Shown: positions 1-5,343 of the stretch, piece after piece
Numbering within the stretch: position 1 is the stretch's first letter
Layout of the letters: each line of letters begins with the position of its first letter
Source of the DNA: Rhodoferax sp.
GTDB lineage: Bacteria > Pseudomonadota > Gammaproteobacteria > Burkholderiales > Burkholderiaceae
DNA: 5,343 nt
Reading direction: 5' to 3'
Assembly: GCA_028292075.1 (NCBI GenBank)
Contig: JAQGNA010000689.1
Span: forward strand, 1 to 5,343
Translations under genes and position numbers: made by a program
Notes under the pieces: generated by a model
Told to the model about the DNA's origin: nothing
What the model saw: the letters and a program-made list of their open reading frames with translations, nothing else
Databases searched by the model: none

Positions 1-590
1 CGCGCCGCCGCGCCATCGGCTTGCTGAAGGACACCGGCATTCCGGCGGCCGAGCAGCGCATCGACCACTATCCGCACCAGTTCTCCGGCGGCATGCGTCA
101 ACGGGTGGTGATCGCGCTGGCGCTGGCCGCCGAGCCGCAGCTGATCGTGGCCGATGAGCCCACCACCGCGCTCGACGTCTCCATCCAGGCGCAGATCATC
201 ACCTTGCTCAAGAGCATCTGCCGCGACCGGGGTGCCGCCGTCATGCTGATCACGCACGACATGGGCGTCATTGCCGAAACCTGCGACCGCGTGGCCGTGA
301 TGTACGCCGGCCGCGTGGCCGAGATCGGGCCGGTGCACGAGGTGATCCACCACCCTGCCCATCCTTACACCGCCGGCCTCATGGCCGCCATACCCGACAT
401 CACCGCGGACCGCGACATGCTCTACCAGATCGACGGCGCCATGCCGCGGCCCGGCGCCATCCCCACCGGTTGCGCCTTCCACCCGCGCTGCCCACGCGCG
501 TTCGACCGCTGCAAGCTCGAACGTCCCGAGCTGATGACCGCCGGTGCCAACCGCGCCGCCTGCTGGCTGCATGCCGGGGTGGCGGCGTGA
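1..590 (+). CDS. Peptide-type ABC importer ATPase, DppD/OppD-like (C-terminal part only)
   Basis: This is the C-terminal 195 residues of an ATP-hydrolysing subunit of a dipeptide/oligopeptide-type ABC importer, acting on the cytoplasmic face of the inner membrane. The frame is open to the left edge (first full codon at position 3), so the N-terminus, Walker A and Q-loop lie outside the window. Visible in order: the ABC signature FSGGM (81-95), Walker B LIVADEP (141-161), the D-loop TALD, the H-loop histidine in LITHD (255-257), and the C-terminal oligopeptide-transporter extension with HPAHPYT. Four cysteines follow (codons at 471, 489, 510 and 561) in the GCAFHPRCP...DRC...C pattern. That pattern is known to bind a [4Fe-4S] cluster in DppD/OppD-type ATPases. 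It ends in TGA overlapping the next gene by 4 bp, so the two ATPases are probably translationally coupled and form a heterodimer. The substrate (dipeptide, oligopeptide, glutathione, nickel) cannot be told from an ATPase. Confidence 0.95.
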   Translation, partial: RRRAIGLLKDTGIPAAEQRIDHYPHQFSGGMRQRVVIALALAAEPQLIVADEPTTALDVSIQAQIITLLKSICRDRGAAVMLITHDMGVIAETCDRVAVMYAGRVAEIGPVHEVIHHPAHPYTAGLMAAIPDITADRDMLYQIDGAMPRPGAIPTGCAFHPRCPRAFDRCKLERPELMTAGANRAACWLHAGVAA

Positions 591-1606
591 GCGACGGCCC
601 GCGCACGGCACTGGTCCAGGCGCATGACCTGGCCAAGACATTCGACGTTTCGCCGCCCTGGCTCAACCGCGTGCTCGAGCGCAAGCCGCGCCAGCTGCTG
701 CGCGCCGTCGACGGCGTGAGCTTCGAGATTGAAAAGGGCAAGACGCTGGCGCTGGTCGGCGAATCGGGTTGCGGCAAAAGCACCGTCGCGCGGCTGCTGG
801 TGGGCCTTTACGAACCAACCCGTGGGCACCTCACGTTCGACGGGCAGGACGCCCATGCGGTGTTCAAGACGCCCGGCGGCAACGCGCTGCGCCGGCGCGT
901 GCAGATGATCTTCCAGGACCCTTACGCCAGCCTCAACCCGCGCTGGACGGTCGAGGCCATCGTCGGGGAGCCACTCACCGAGCATGGGCTGATCCAGGAC
1001 GCTGCGGCGCTGAAGCAGCGGGTGGGCGAACTGCTTGCGTCCGTGGGCCTGCGCGCCGAAGACATGGCCAAGTACCCGCACCAGTTCTCCGGTGGGCAGC
1101 GCCAGCGGATTTCCATCGCCCGGGCCCTGGCCACCGAGCCGGAGTTCCTGGTGTGCGACGAACCCACGTCCGCGCTCGATGTGAGTGTGCAGGCGCAGGT
1201 GCTCAACATCATGAAGACGCTGCAGCGCGACCGCGGCCTCACCTACCTCTTCATCTCGCACAACCTCGCAGTGGTGCGGCACGTGAGCGACCAGGTCGGC
1301 GTGATGTACCTCGGCCGTCTGGTCGAGCTGGCCGACAAGCAAACGCTGTTCGCGTCACCGCGCCATCCCTACACGCGCATGCTGCTCGATGCGATCCCCA
1401 AGATGCACGACACCGGCCGCGCCCGCACACCGGTCCAGGGCGAGGTGCCGAATCCGCTCGATCCGCCCGCGGGCTGCGCCTTCAATCCGCGCTGTCCGCA
1501 TGCCGACGACCGGTGCCGCGCGGAGCGTCCGGCGCTGCTCGACATCGGCGGCGTCAAGGTAGCCTGCCATGCGGTCGAAGAAGGCCGCATTACCGCCGAG
1601 GTGTAA
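587..1606 (+). CDS. Peptide-type ABC importer ATPase, DppF/OppF-like
   Basis: Complete 339-residue second ATPase of a dipeptide/oligopeptide-type importer, a normal length for DppF/OppF. I chose the GTG at 587 because it overlaps the upstream TGA in a GTGA junction and gives the usual short N-terminus ([19 protein letters not shown]). A longer in-frame extension to 470 would lie inside the upstream gene. Visible motifs: Walker [10 protein letters not shown] (residues 58-66), Q-loop Q110 in [12 protein letters not shown], signature FSGGQ (167-171), Walker B FLVCDEP (187-193), D-loop SALD (195-198), H-loop H225 in FISHNL, and the C-terminal PRHPYT (258-263). Cysteines 297, 303, 310 and 327 form the same four-cysteine pattern as in the partner, so this subunit may also carry a [4Fe-4S] cluster. 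A GGGG run about 10 bases before the start is only a weak ribosome site, which fits coupling to the upstream gene. It is apparently the last gene of its operon. Substrate unknown. Confidence 0.95.
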   Translation: MSDGPRTALVQAHDLAKTFDVSPPWLNRVLERKPRQLLRAVDGVSFEIEKGKTLALVGESGCGKSTVARLLVGLYEPTRGHLTFDGQDAHAVFKTPGGNALRRRVQMIFQDPYASLNPRWTVEAIVGEPLTEHGLIQDAAALKQRVGELLASVGLRAEDMAKYPHQFSGGQRQRISIARALATEPEFLVCDEPTSALDVSVQAQVLNIMKTLQRDRGLTYLFISHNLAVVRHVSDQVGVMYLGRLVELADKQTLFASPRHPYTRMLLDAIPKMHDTGRARTPVQGEVPNPLDPPAGCAFNPRCPHADDRCRAERPALLDIGGVKVACHAVEEGRITAEV

Positions 1607-1741
1607 TCGTGGGAGTTGGCCAGGCGGGCTGACGGCCCAACGCCGGCGCGAGGCCCGCAGGGGTCGCCCCCTTGCAAGCCTGTCCTGTACGGGTCGGAGC
1701 AGGCGAAGGCGACAACACGCAGTGAGCCGGCCCGGAACGCG
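1607..1741. other. Spacer between convergent genes
   Basis: This 135-bp gap separates the end of the ABC ATPase gene (+) from the end of hexR (-). Transcription converges here, so terminators are expected. I see several GC-rich inverted repeats: GGGC-TGACG-GCCC at 1626-1638, the hairpin at 1657-1675 listed separately, and an 8-bp palindrome CTTGCAAG at 1671-1678. None is followed by a T-run on either strand. Open frames here do not resemble any family I know and run into the hexR antisense strand, so I see no gene. Confidence 0.6.
1657..1675. terminator. GC-rich hairpin between convergent genes, possible terminator
   Basis: AGGGG (1659-1663) pairs with CCCCT (1668-1672) around a TCGC loop. 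The stem can extend by GC/GC (1657-1658 with 1674-1675) past a one-base bulge. It lies 51 bp after the ABC ATPase stop and 67 bp after the hexR stop. There is no downstream T-tract in either direction, so it is not a textbook intrinsic terminator. It could stabilise 3' ends or act with Rho. The call rests on position and stem only. Confidence 0.3.
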
Positions 1742-2590
1742 CTACGTATACCGCTTGCTGCGCAGGTTGTTCTTCATTTCCTGCAGCTTGGGCTGCAGGT
1801 GCGTGCCGCCGATGCGCAGCGCCACGCTGGTCGCGAGGATGTCGATGATCATCAGGTGCAGGAGGCGTGACACCATGGGGCTGTACTTGTCGTAGCCCTC
1901 GGGGTGGTTCGCCGCCAGGTGGATGTGGCCGGCCGAGGCCAGCGGGGAGCCGCTGGCCGTGATGACGATGGTGGTTGCGCCGTTCTTGCGCGCGATGTCG
2001 CAGGCGTCCATCAGGTCGCGGGTGCGGCCTGAGTTGGAGATCACCACCACGCAGTCGCCGACGCCAAGCATCGAGGCGCTCATCACCTGCATGTGGCCGT
2101 CGCTGTAGGCGATGGTGTTGACGCCGAGCCGGAAGAACTTGTGCTGCGCGTCCAGGGCGACGATGCCCGAATTGCCGGCGCCGTAGAACTCGACGCGGCG
2201 TCGGTTTTCCACCGTGGCGGCCAGCGTTTCAGCGGCTTTTTCCAGCGCCGAAGTGCTGGCCTCGTTGCGGTACTTCAGGAAGGCGGCAACGGTGTTGTCG
2301 ATGACCTTCACCATGACGTCGCTGGTCTTGTCGTCGACGTCCACGCTGCGGTGGATGAAGGGCACGCCTTCGCTCACGCTGCCCGCGAGCTTCAGCTTGA
2401 AGTCGCTCAGGCCGTCGTAGCCCATGCTGCGGCAGAAGCGCACCACCGTCGGCTTGCTCACATGGGCCCGGTCCGACAGCTCGCTGACCGGCAGATTGGC
2501 AAACGCCCGAGGGTCGGCCAGCACCAGCCGGCCCACCCGTTGCTCGGCGGGGGCGAGGGAAGAGAGCGAGGCTTTCAGGCGGTCAAGCAT
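1742..2590 (-). CDS. hexR: HexR-type transcriptional regulator (RpiR family, HTH + SIS domain)
   Basis: A 282-residue cytoplasmic DNA-binding regulator. The N-terminal RpiR helix-turn-helix (about residues 1-77) includes LPVSELSDRAHVSKPTVVRFCRSMGYDGL, with the recognition helix near SKPTVVRFCRSMG. A SIS sugar-phosphate domain follows (about 130-257) with the phosphosugar-contact motifs GAGNSG (137-142) and SNSGRT (185-190). The serines in these motifs (S141, S185) appear to match Ser140 and Ser184 of Pseudomonas putida HexR, implicated there in sensing KDPG. In that family the repressor controls zwf, edd/eda and related genes and is released by KDPG. I chose the ATG at 2588-2590 (MLDRLKASLSSLAPAEQ) over the in-frame TTG three codons upstream because it matches the usual family start; neither has a clear Shine-Dalgarno. 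It lies 93 bp downstream of zwf on the same strand and is likely co-transcribed with it. The name rests on family features plus the zwf neighbour; another RpiR regulator is possible but less likely. Confidence 0.88.
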   Translation of the reverse strand: MLDRLKASLSSLAPAEQRVGRLVLADPRAFANLPVSELSDRAHVSKPTVVRFCRSMGYDGLSDFKLKLAGSVSEGVPFIHRSVDVDDKTSDVMVKVIDNTVAAFLKYRNEASTSALEKAAETLAATVENRRRVEFYGAGNSGIVALDAQHKFFRLGVNTIAYSDGHMQVMSASMLGVGDCVVVISNSGRTRDLMDACDIARKNGATTIVITASGSPLASAGHIHLAANHPEGYDKYSPMVSRLLHLMIIDILATSVALRIGGTHLQPKLQEMKNNLRSKRYT

Positions 2591-2671
2591 GGGTTGCAAC
2601 GAACGATTGAAGGTGTAGATGTGTTCCCGCCCGTCCCCTGTGTGGACAGAGAGGACGCGCAGTGCCTGGCG

Positions 2672-2686
2672 TGAGGGTTGCCCTCA
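2672..2686 (-). other. Perfect hairpin spanning the zwf stop codon
   Basis: On the minus strand the sequence TGAGGG-CAA-CCCTCA forms a perfect 6-bp stem with a 3-base loop, and its first three bases are the zwf TGA stop. No T-run follows, so it is unlikely to be a full intrinsic terminator. Being in the zwf-hexR junction, it could limit read-through, protect the zwf 3' end or mark an RNA processing point. Role is inference. Confidence 0.45.
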
Positions 2687-4162
2687 AGATTCTTCGCTCC
2701 AGCAATAGCCGTCGCGGGCGATCATCGCGCTGGAGGCGCTCGGGCCCCAGGTGCCGGCCGCATAGGGGCGCGGTGCCGTGGTTTCGTGCTGCCAGTGGTT
2801 GATGATCGGCTCGACCCAGCGCCAGGCTTCTTCCTGCTCGTCGCTGCGGACGAACAGGTTGAGGCGGCCTTCGATCACGTCGAGCAGCAGGCGTTCGTAG
2901 GCGCCTACCCGTTCGGAACCGAAGCGTTTGTCGAAGTCGAGATCGAGCTGCACCGACGTGAGCGGCAGCATGCCGCTGCGCACCCCGCCCTTGGTGCTGA
3001 CGCGCTGGTCCTGCGCCTGGGCGAGCAGGTGCAGTTCAAGGCCGTCCTTCGGCTGCAGGTTGATGACCAGTCGATTGGCCGCACCTGGAGACGTGCGAAA
3101 GATGGCATGCGGGGTGGGGCGAAAGTTCACCTCGATCCGTGCGTCACGCGAGGCCAGGCGCTTGCCGGTGCGGATGTAGATCGGCACGCCGGCCCAACGC
3201 CAGTTCTCGATCTCGGTGCGCAGGGCGACGAAGGTCTCGGTGCCGCTGTTCGGGTTGACACCGGGCTCGTCGCGGTAGCCGGTCACGCGCTCGCCGTAGG
3301 CCGTGCCGGCGCTGTACTGGCCGCGCACGGCATGCAGGCCCAGGGTCTCGGGCGTCCAGCGGGCGAGCGAGCGCAGCACCTTGAGCTTTTCGTCGCGGAT
3401 GGCGTCGGCGTGGGCATTGATCGGCGGCTCCATGCCGATGGCGCAGACCAGTTGCAGCGCATGGTTCTGCACCATGTCGCGCAGGGCGCCCGTTTGGTCG
3501 TAGAAGGCGCCTCGCTTTTCAACGCCCAGGTCTTCGGCGATGGTGATCTGGATGTTGGCAATGTGTTCACGCCGCCAGATGGGCTCGAACAGCGCATTGC
3601 CGAAGCGCATGGCGAACAGGTTCTGCACCGAGGGCTTGCCCAGGTAGTGGTCGATGCGGAAGATCTGGTTTTCTTTCAGGACCTTGCCCACCGCCTCGTT
3701 GATGGCGCGGTTGGAAGCGAGGTCGTGGCCCAGCGGCTTCTCGAGCACGACGCGGGTGTTCGGCCCGTTCAGGCCGGCCGCGGCGATCTGCTCCACCGTC
3801 TGGATGAACAGCGCCGGTGCAGTGGCCACGTACATGACGACGGTGTCGGCATCGCGCGACTTGAGCATTTCGGCCAGCCGCGCGTAGTCGGCCGGCTGGG
3901 ACAGGTCGAGCCGCAGGTAGTAGAGCATCGAGGCGAACTTCTCGAACTCTTCTTCGCTGGGGCGCTTGGTGCCTTCCACCGCCTTGAAGCGCGACGCGAT
4001 GAGCTGGCGGTATTGCGCATGCGAAAGATCGTCGCGCGCCACACCGATAATGCGGCCGTCCGCGGGCAGGGTGCCGTGGCGGAAAGCCTGGAAGAGCGCG
4101 GGCATGAGTTTGCGCCAGGCCAGATCGCCGGTGCCGCCGAATAGAACGAGGTCGAAGCTCAT
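2684..4162 (-). CDS. zwf: Glucose-6-phosphate 1-dehydrogenase
   Basis: A 492-residue cytosolic enzyme, normal length for bacterial G6PDH. It oxidises glucose 6-phosphate to 6-phosphogluconolactone with NADP+ (or NAD+), the entry to the oxidative pentose phosphate and Entner-Doudoroff routes. The N-terminal dinucleotide-binding fingerprint is LFGGTGDLAWRKL (residues 7-19). EKPLG is at 141-145 and the substrate-binding signature RIDHYLGK at 169-176. QNHALQL carries H234, which corresponds to catalytic His240 of the Leuconostoc enzyme, with D171 as its likely partner. YIRTGKRL (329-336) is the conserved C-domain sugar-phosphate region. The ATG at 4160-4162 gives the standard start MSFDLVLFGGTGDL; the bases before it (ACCAAG) are a poor ribosome site. 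W16 follows GDLA where many family members have a lysine or other polar residue. Divergent from tal, with hexR downstream on the same strand. A HexR-like palindrome lies 30 bp upstream. The lactonase and dehydratase genes that would complete the pathway are not in the window. Confidence 0.98.
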   Translation of the reverse strand: MSFDLVLFGGTGDLAWRKLMPALFQAFRHGTLPADGRIIGVARDDLSHAQYRQLIASRFKAVEGTKRPSEEEFEKFASMLYYLRLDLSQPADYARLAEMLKSRDADTVVMYVATAPALFIQTVEQIAAAGLNGPNTRVVLEKPLGHDLASNRAINEAVGKVLKENQIFRIDHYLGKPSVQNLFAMRFGNALFEPIWRREHIANIQITIAEDLGVEKRGAFYDQTGALRDMVQNHALQLVCAIGMEPPINAHADAIRDEKLKVLRSLARWTPETLGLHAVRGQYSAGTAYGERVTGYRDEPGVNPNSGTETFVALRTEIENWRWAGVPIYIRTGKRLASRDARIEVNFRPTPHAIFRTSPGAANRLVINLQPKDGLELHLLAQAQDQRVSTKGGVRSGMLPLTSVQLDLDFDKRFGSERVGAYERLLLDVIEGRLNLFVRSDEQEEAWRWVEPIINHWQHETTAPRPYAAGTWGPSASSAMIARDGYCWSEES

Positions 4163-4191
4163 CTTGGTATGAAGTGGTTAGGTCACTGCAC

Positions 4192-4206
4192 TGTAACTTA
4201 ATTCCA
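4192..4206 (-). promoter_or_regulatory. Candidate HexR operator, zwf-proximal
   Basis: Read on the zwf strand this is TGGAATTAAGTTACA, which matches 13 of 15 bases of the proteobacterial HexR consensus as I remember it (TGTAATTAAATTACA). As a dyad, 5 of 7 base pairs are symmetric. It ends 30 bp before the zwf start codon, where a bound repressor would block initiation or early elongation. A very weak minus-strand promoter (GCAACA, 17-bp spacer, TATGGA at 4203-4208) would place the start point inside it. The consensus is from memory and binding is untested. Confidence 0.55.
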
Positions 4207-4266
4207 TAAGTTCCTGGCTTCGAAATGTTGCTTTCTCTTCCCAAGGGGCGGCGGGTATTTTCCCGA

Positions 4267-4295
4267 GTGGCATGTCGATCAGGTTGCGATATTTT
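4267..4295 (+). promoter_or_regulatory. Candidate tal promoter (sigma-70 type)
   Basis: GTGGCA (4267-4272; 4 of 6 to TTGACA) and TATTTT (4290-4295; 4 of 6 to TATAAT) are separated by exactly 17 bp. Transcription would begin near 4302, at the left edge of the second HexR-like palindrome, leaving a leader of about 270 bases before tal. Both hexamers are imperfect, so this is a plausible rather than a firm call. Confidence 0.35.
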
Positions 4296-4300
4296 AAGGA

Positions 4301-4315
4301 CGTAATCGAGTTACT
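4301..4315. promoter_or_regulatory. Candidate HexR operator, tal-promoter site
   Basis: CGTAATCGAGTTACT contains the perfect dyad GTAA-N5-TTAC with the same arm sequence and spacing as the HexR consensus core (TGTAAT-N3-ATTACA); 10 of 15 bases match the full consensus. Its centre is 109 bp from that of the zwf-proximal site. It falls on the predicted tal start point and just upstream (leftward sense) of a TAAAAT hexamer, so it could act on either divergent gene. The outer bases are not symmetric, so it would be weaker than the first site if real. Confidence 0.45.
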
Positions 4316-4457
4316 TGGGCTGTCACGGAGAGAAGTGCTTGCCAATGGGGCCGCGCGGGCGCATGAACTGAAGGGTTTTGGGGCTCACTGCCTACTGCGC
4401 ATTTCGTAACCACAAAGAACCTTTGCCCTACAAGGGGGGATCGATTTTGTTTGTAAC

Positions 4458-4574
4458 ATGCAGAGTGCCTTGGCCATGAGGCAACGCCGGTCGTTGCCCC
4501 GAGCGCCACAAATCGTTCCGTTTTCAGCGAAGGTCCCCGCGCTTTCTCCGGGGTCAGACCGATACATGCCATGA
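4458..4574 (+). CDS. Possible 38-residue leader ORF ending on the tal start codon
   Basis: ATG at 4458 opens a 38-codon frame ([14 protein letters not shown]..., basic N-terminal half, ending DRYMP) that stops at TGA 4572-4574. The stop overlaps the tal ATG (4571-4573) as ATGA, the junction typical of translational coupling. In favour: tal has no convincing Shine-Dalgarno of its own. Against: this ORF also lacks one (the nearest purine run, GGGGGGA at 4434-4440, is about 18 bases upstream), only about two thirds of its third codon positions are G or C, clearly below the neighbouring genes, and the peptide matches no family I know. I treat it as a hypothesis, not an established gene. Confidence 0.18.
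   Translation: MQSALAMRQRRSLPRAPQIVPFSAKVPALSPGSDRYMP
4480..4498 (+). other. Perfect 7-bp hairpin upstream of tal
   Basis: GGCAACG (4480-4486) and CGTTGCC (4492-4498) form a perfect 7-bp stem around CCGGT. It begins 91 bp before the tal ATG and would lie in the tal leader if transcription starts at either predicted promoter. No T-run follows, so it is not an intrinsic terminator. It could be an RNA control element or a protein-binding dyad. Confidence 0.5.
4535..4553 (+). other. Hairpin next to the tal start, holding its only GGGG run
   Basis: CCCCG (4535-4539) pairs with CGGGG (4549-4553) around a 9-base loop; GGT (4532-4534) and ACC (4558-4560) could add an outer stem across an internal TCAG. 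The GGGG here is the most Shine-Dalgarno-like sequence before tal, though about 17 bases from the ATG, too far for an ideal site, and it would be paired in this fold. The 3' side overlaps the 9-base near-palindrome GGTCAGACC (4552-4560). Confidence 0.4.
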
Positions 4575-5343
4575 ACCAACTCGACGCCCTCAAGCAGTTC
4601 ACCACCGTGGTGGCCGACACCGGCAACTTCAGGCAGCTGGCCGACTACAAGCCGACCGATGCCACCACCAACCCGTCGCTCATCCTCAAGGCCGTGCAGA
4701 GCGACGACTACAAGCCCCTGCTCGACGAGGCGGTGAAGAAGTTCAAGGGCAAGCCGGTCGACGAAGTGATGGACCGCCTGCTGGTGCGCTTCGGCGCCGA
4801 GATCCTGTCGATCGTGCCCGGCCGCGTCTCCACCGAAGTCGATGCGCGCCTGAGCTTCGACACCGAGGCCACCGTCACGCGCGGTGAACGCATCATCGCC
4901 TTGTACAAGGCCGAGGGCATCGACCAGAGCCGCATCCTGATCAAGGTCGCTTCCACCTGGGAGGGCATCCGTGCGGCCGAGCAGTTGGAGCAGCGCGGCA
5001 TCCACACCAACCTCACGCTGCTGTTCTCGTTTGCCCAGGCAGTGGCCTGCGGCGACGCCAAGGTGCAGCTCATCTCGCCCTTTGTCGGCCGCATCTACGA
5101 CTGGTACAAGAAGAGCGGCGGCGCCAAGTGGATGGAAGAAGACAACGCCCTGGCGAACGACCCCGGCGTGAAGTCGGTCACCGAAATCTACAACTACTAC
5201 AAGCACTTCGGCATCAAGACCGAGGTGATGGGTGCGAGCTTTCGCAACGTCGGCCAGATCACCGCGCTGGCCGGCTGCGACCTGCTCACTATCAGCCCCG
5301 ACCTGCTGGCCAAGCTGGCCGAGAGCGACGCCCCGCTCAAGCG
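4571..5343 (+). CDS. tal: Transaldolase (3' end cut by the window)
   Basis: The first 257 residues of a cytosolic TalB-type transaldolase; roughly 55-60 residues are missing beyond the right edge. It moves a dihydroxyacetone unit between sedoheptulose 7-phosphate and glyceraldehyde 3-phosphate, giving erythrose 4-phosphate and fructose 6-phosphate in the non-oxidative pentose phosphate pathway. Visible: [10 protein letters not shown] with D16 (TalB Asp17), [10 protein letters not shown] (30-39), [11 protein letters not shown] with E89 (TalB Glu96), the Schiff-base lysine K125 in [20 protein letters not shown] (TalB Lys132), [11 protein letters not shown], and [13 protein letters not shown] with S169 and R174. 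It is about 7 residues shorter than TalB before the E89 region. The ATG at 4571 gives the standard family start; the nearby ATG at 4566 is out of frame. No good Shine-Dalgarno precedes it. Divergent from zwf, sharing a control region with two HexR-like sites. No frameshift or missing catalytic residue is seen. Confidence 0.97.
   Translation, partial: MNQLDALKQFTTVVADTGNFRQLADYKPTDATTNPSLILKAVQSDDYKPLLDEAVKKFKGKPVDEVMDRLLVRFGAEILSIVPGRVSTEVDARLSFDTEATVTRGERIIALYKAEGIDQSRILIKVASTWEGIRAAEQLEQRGIHTNLTLLFSFAQAVACGDAKVQLISPFVGRIYDWYKKSGGAKWMEEDNALANDPGVKSVTEIYNYYKHFGIKTEVMGASFRNVGQITALAGCDLLTISPDLLAKLAESDAPLK

Larger units (their letters stand above)
4163..4570. promoter_or_regulatory. Divergent zwf/tal control region
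   Basis: This 408-bp non-coding stretch is clearly richer in A/T than the flanking genes, especially at 4190-4320 and 4400-4460. It must contain the promoters of zwf (leftward) and tal (rightward). I find two HexR-like palindromes (4192-4206, 4301-4315), a candidate tal promoter (4267-4295), a second weaker rightward one (TTGCCC at 4423-4428, 17-bp spacer, TTTGTT at 4446-4451), and a leftward TAAAAT -10-like hexamer at 4291-4296 with no good -35. There are two hairpins (4480-4498, 4535-4553) and small dyads CAAAG-AAC-CTTTG (4413-4425), TGTT-TGT-AACA (4448-4458) and CGGG-TATTTT-CCCG (4252-4265). The only open frame with any positional interest is a 38-codon leader candidate ending at tal. Confidence 0.8.

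Noticed and set aside
470..586. N-terminal extension of the DppF-like ATPase from an upstream ATG at 470
   Set aside because: These 39 codons lie entirely inside the upstream ATPase gene and read as Arg/Pro-rich noise. The GTG at 587 with a 4-bp overlap gives the normal family start.
422..1342. 306-codon minus-strand frame opposite the two ABC ATPase genes
   Set aside because: It spans the junction of two real genes in antisense and starts with a motif-free, His/Gln/Arg-rich translation. The plus strand has all ABC motifs.
1616..1870. Plus-strand frame starting in the convergent spacer
   Set aside because: It runs into the antisense of the hexR 3' end, has no recognisable domain, and its spacer part is only GC-rich inverted repeats.
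2093..2674. 193-codon plus-strand frame opposite hexR
   Set aside because: Antisense shadow of the RpiR-family gene; no motif and no ribosome site.
2678..4144. 488-codon open frame on the plus strand opposite zwf
   Set aside because: It is an antisense shadow created by GC-biased codon use in zwf. Its translation is low-complexity (V/A/G/R/L-rich) with no recognisable domain, while the minus strand encodes an intact G6PDH.
4448..4458. TGTT-TGT-AACA dyad as a third HexR site
   Set aside because: It shares only a TGTAA half with the consensus and lacks the right arm spacing, so I do not count it as a HexR site.
4549..4560. CGGGGTCAGACC as part of a dispersed repeat family
   Set aside because: The GGTCAGACC string resembles ends of some repetitive palindromes I have seen in proteobacteria, but there is one copy in the window and no paired element, so it cannot be supported.
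4385..5206. 273-codon minus-strand frame opposite tal
   Set aside because: Antisense to the well-supported transaldolase frame and composed of Val/Asp/Gly/His-rich shadow sequence.

Overview
The window is a GC-rich chromosomal segment from what looks like a betaproteobacterium, probably of the order Burkholderiales and most likely Comamonadaceae-like. I infer this from three things: the strong G/C bias at third codon positions, the character of the encoded proteins (zwf, hexR and tal read like the versions I associate with Burkholderiales), and the zwf-hexR / tal gene arrangement. No search was run, so the taxonomic call is an inference. There is no rRNA, tRNA, CRISPR array, insertion sequence or prophage signal, so this is ordinary core and accessory metabolism rather than a mobile region.

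Layout. Positions 1-1606 (+) hold the end of a peptide-type ABC importer operon: the C-terminal part of a DppD/OppD-like ATPase, then a complete DppF/OppF-like ATPase whose GTG start overlaps the previous stop by 4 bp. Positions 1607-1741 are a short spacer between convergent genes, with a GC-rich hairpin but no T-tract. Positions 1742-2590 (-) encode a HexR-type RpiR/SIS-family regulator. It lies 93 bp downstream of zwf (2684-4162, -), glucose-6-phosphate dehydrogenase, on the same strand. A 408-bp region of relatively high AT content (4163-4570) separates zwf from the divergent tal gene (4571 to the window end, +), a transaldolase cut off by the window edge.

How the genes fit together. Zwf feeds glucose 6-phosphate into the oxidative pentose phosphate and Entner-Doudoroff routes. 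Transaldolase works in the non-oxidative pentose phosphate branch. In other proteobacteria HexR represses central sugar catabolism genes and is released by the Entner-Doudoroff intermediate KDPG. The most interesting part of the window is the zwf/tal divergent region. It holds two palindromic sites that resemble the HexR consensus as I recall it (TGTAATTAAATTACA). One lies about 30 bp upstream of the zwf start codon. The other sits at the predicted transcription start of a plausible tal promoter. This suggests a compact circuit in which HexR, encoded behind zwf, controls both divergent genes and through zwf read-through also itself.

The region between the predicted tal promoter and the tal start codon also contains two hairpins and a 38-codon open frame whose TGA overlaps the tal ATG, while tal has no good Shine-Dalgarno sequence. 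This points to possible leader-mediated control but is speculative. The ABC transporter genes appear to be an unrelated neighbouring operon.
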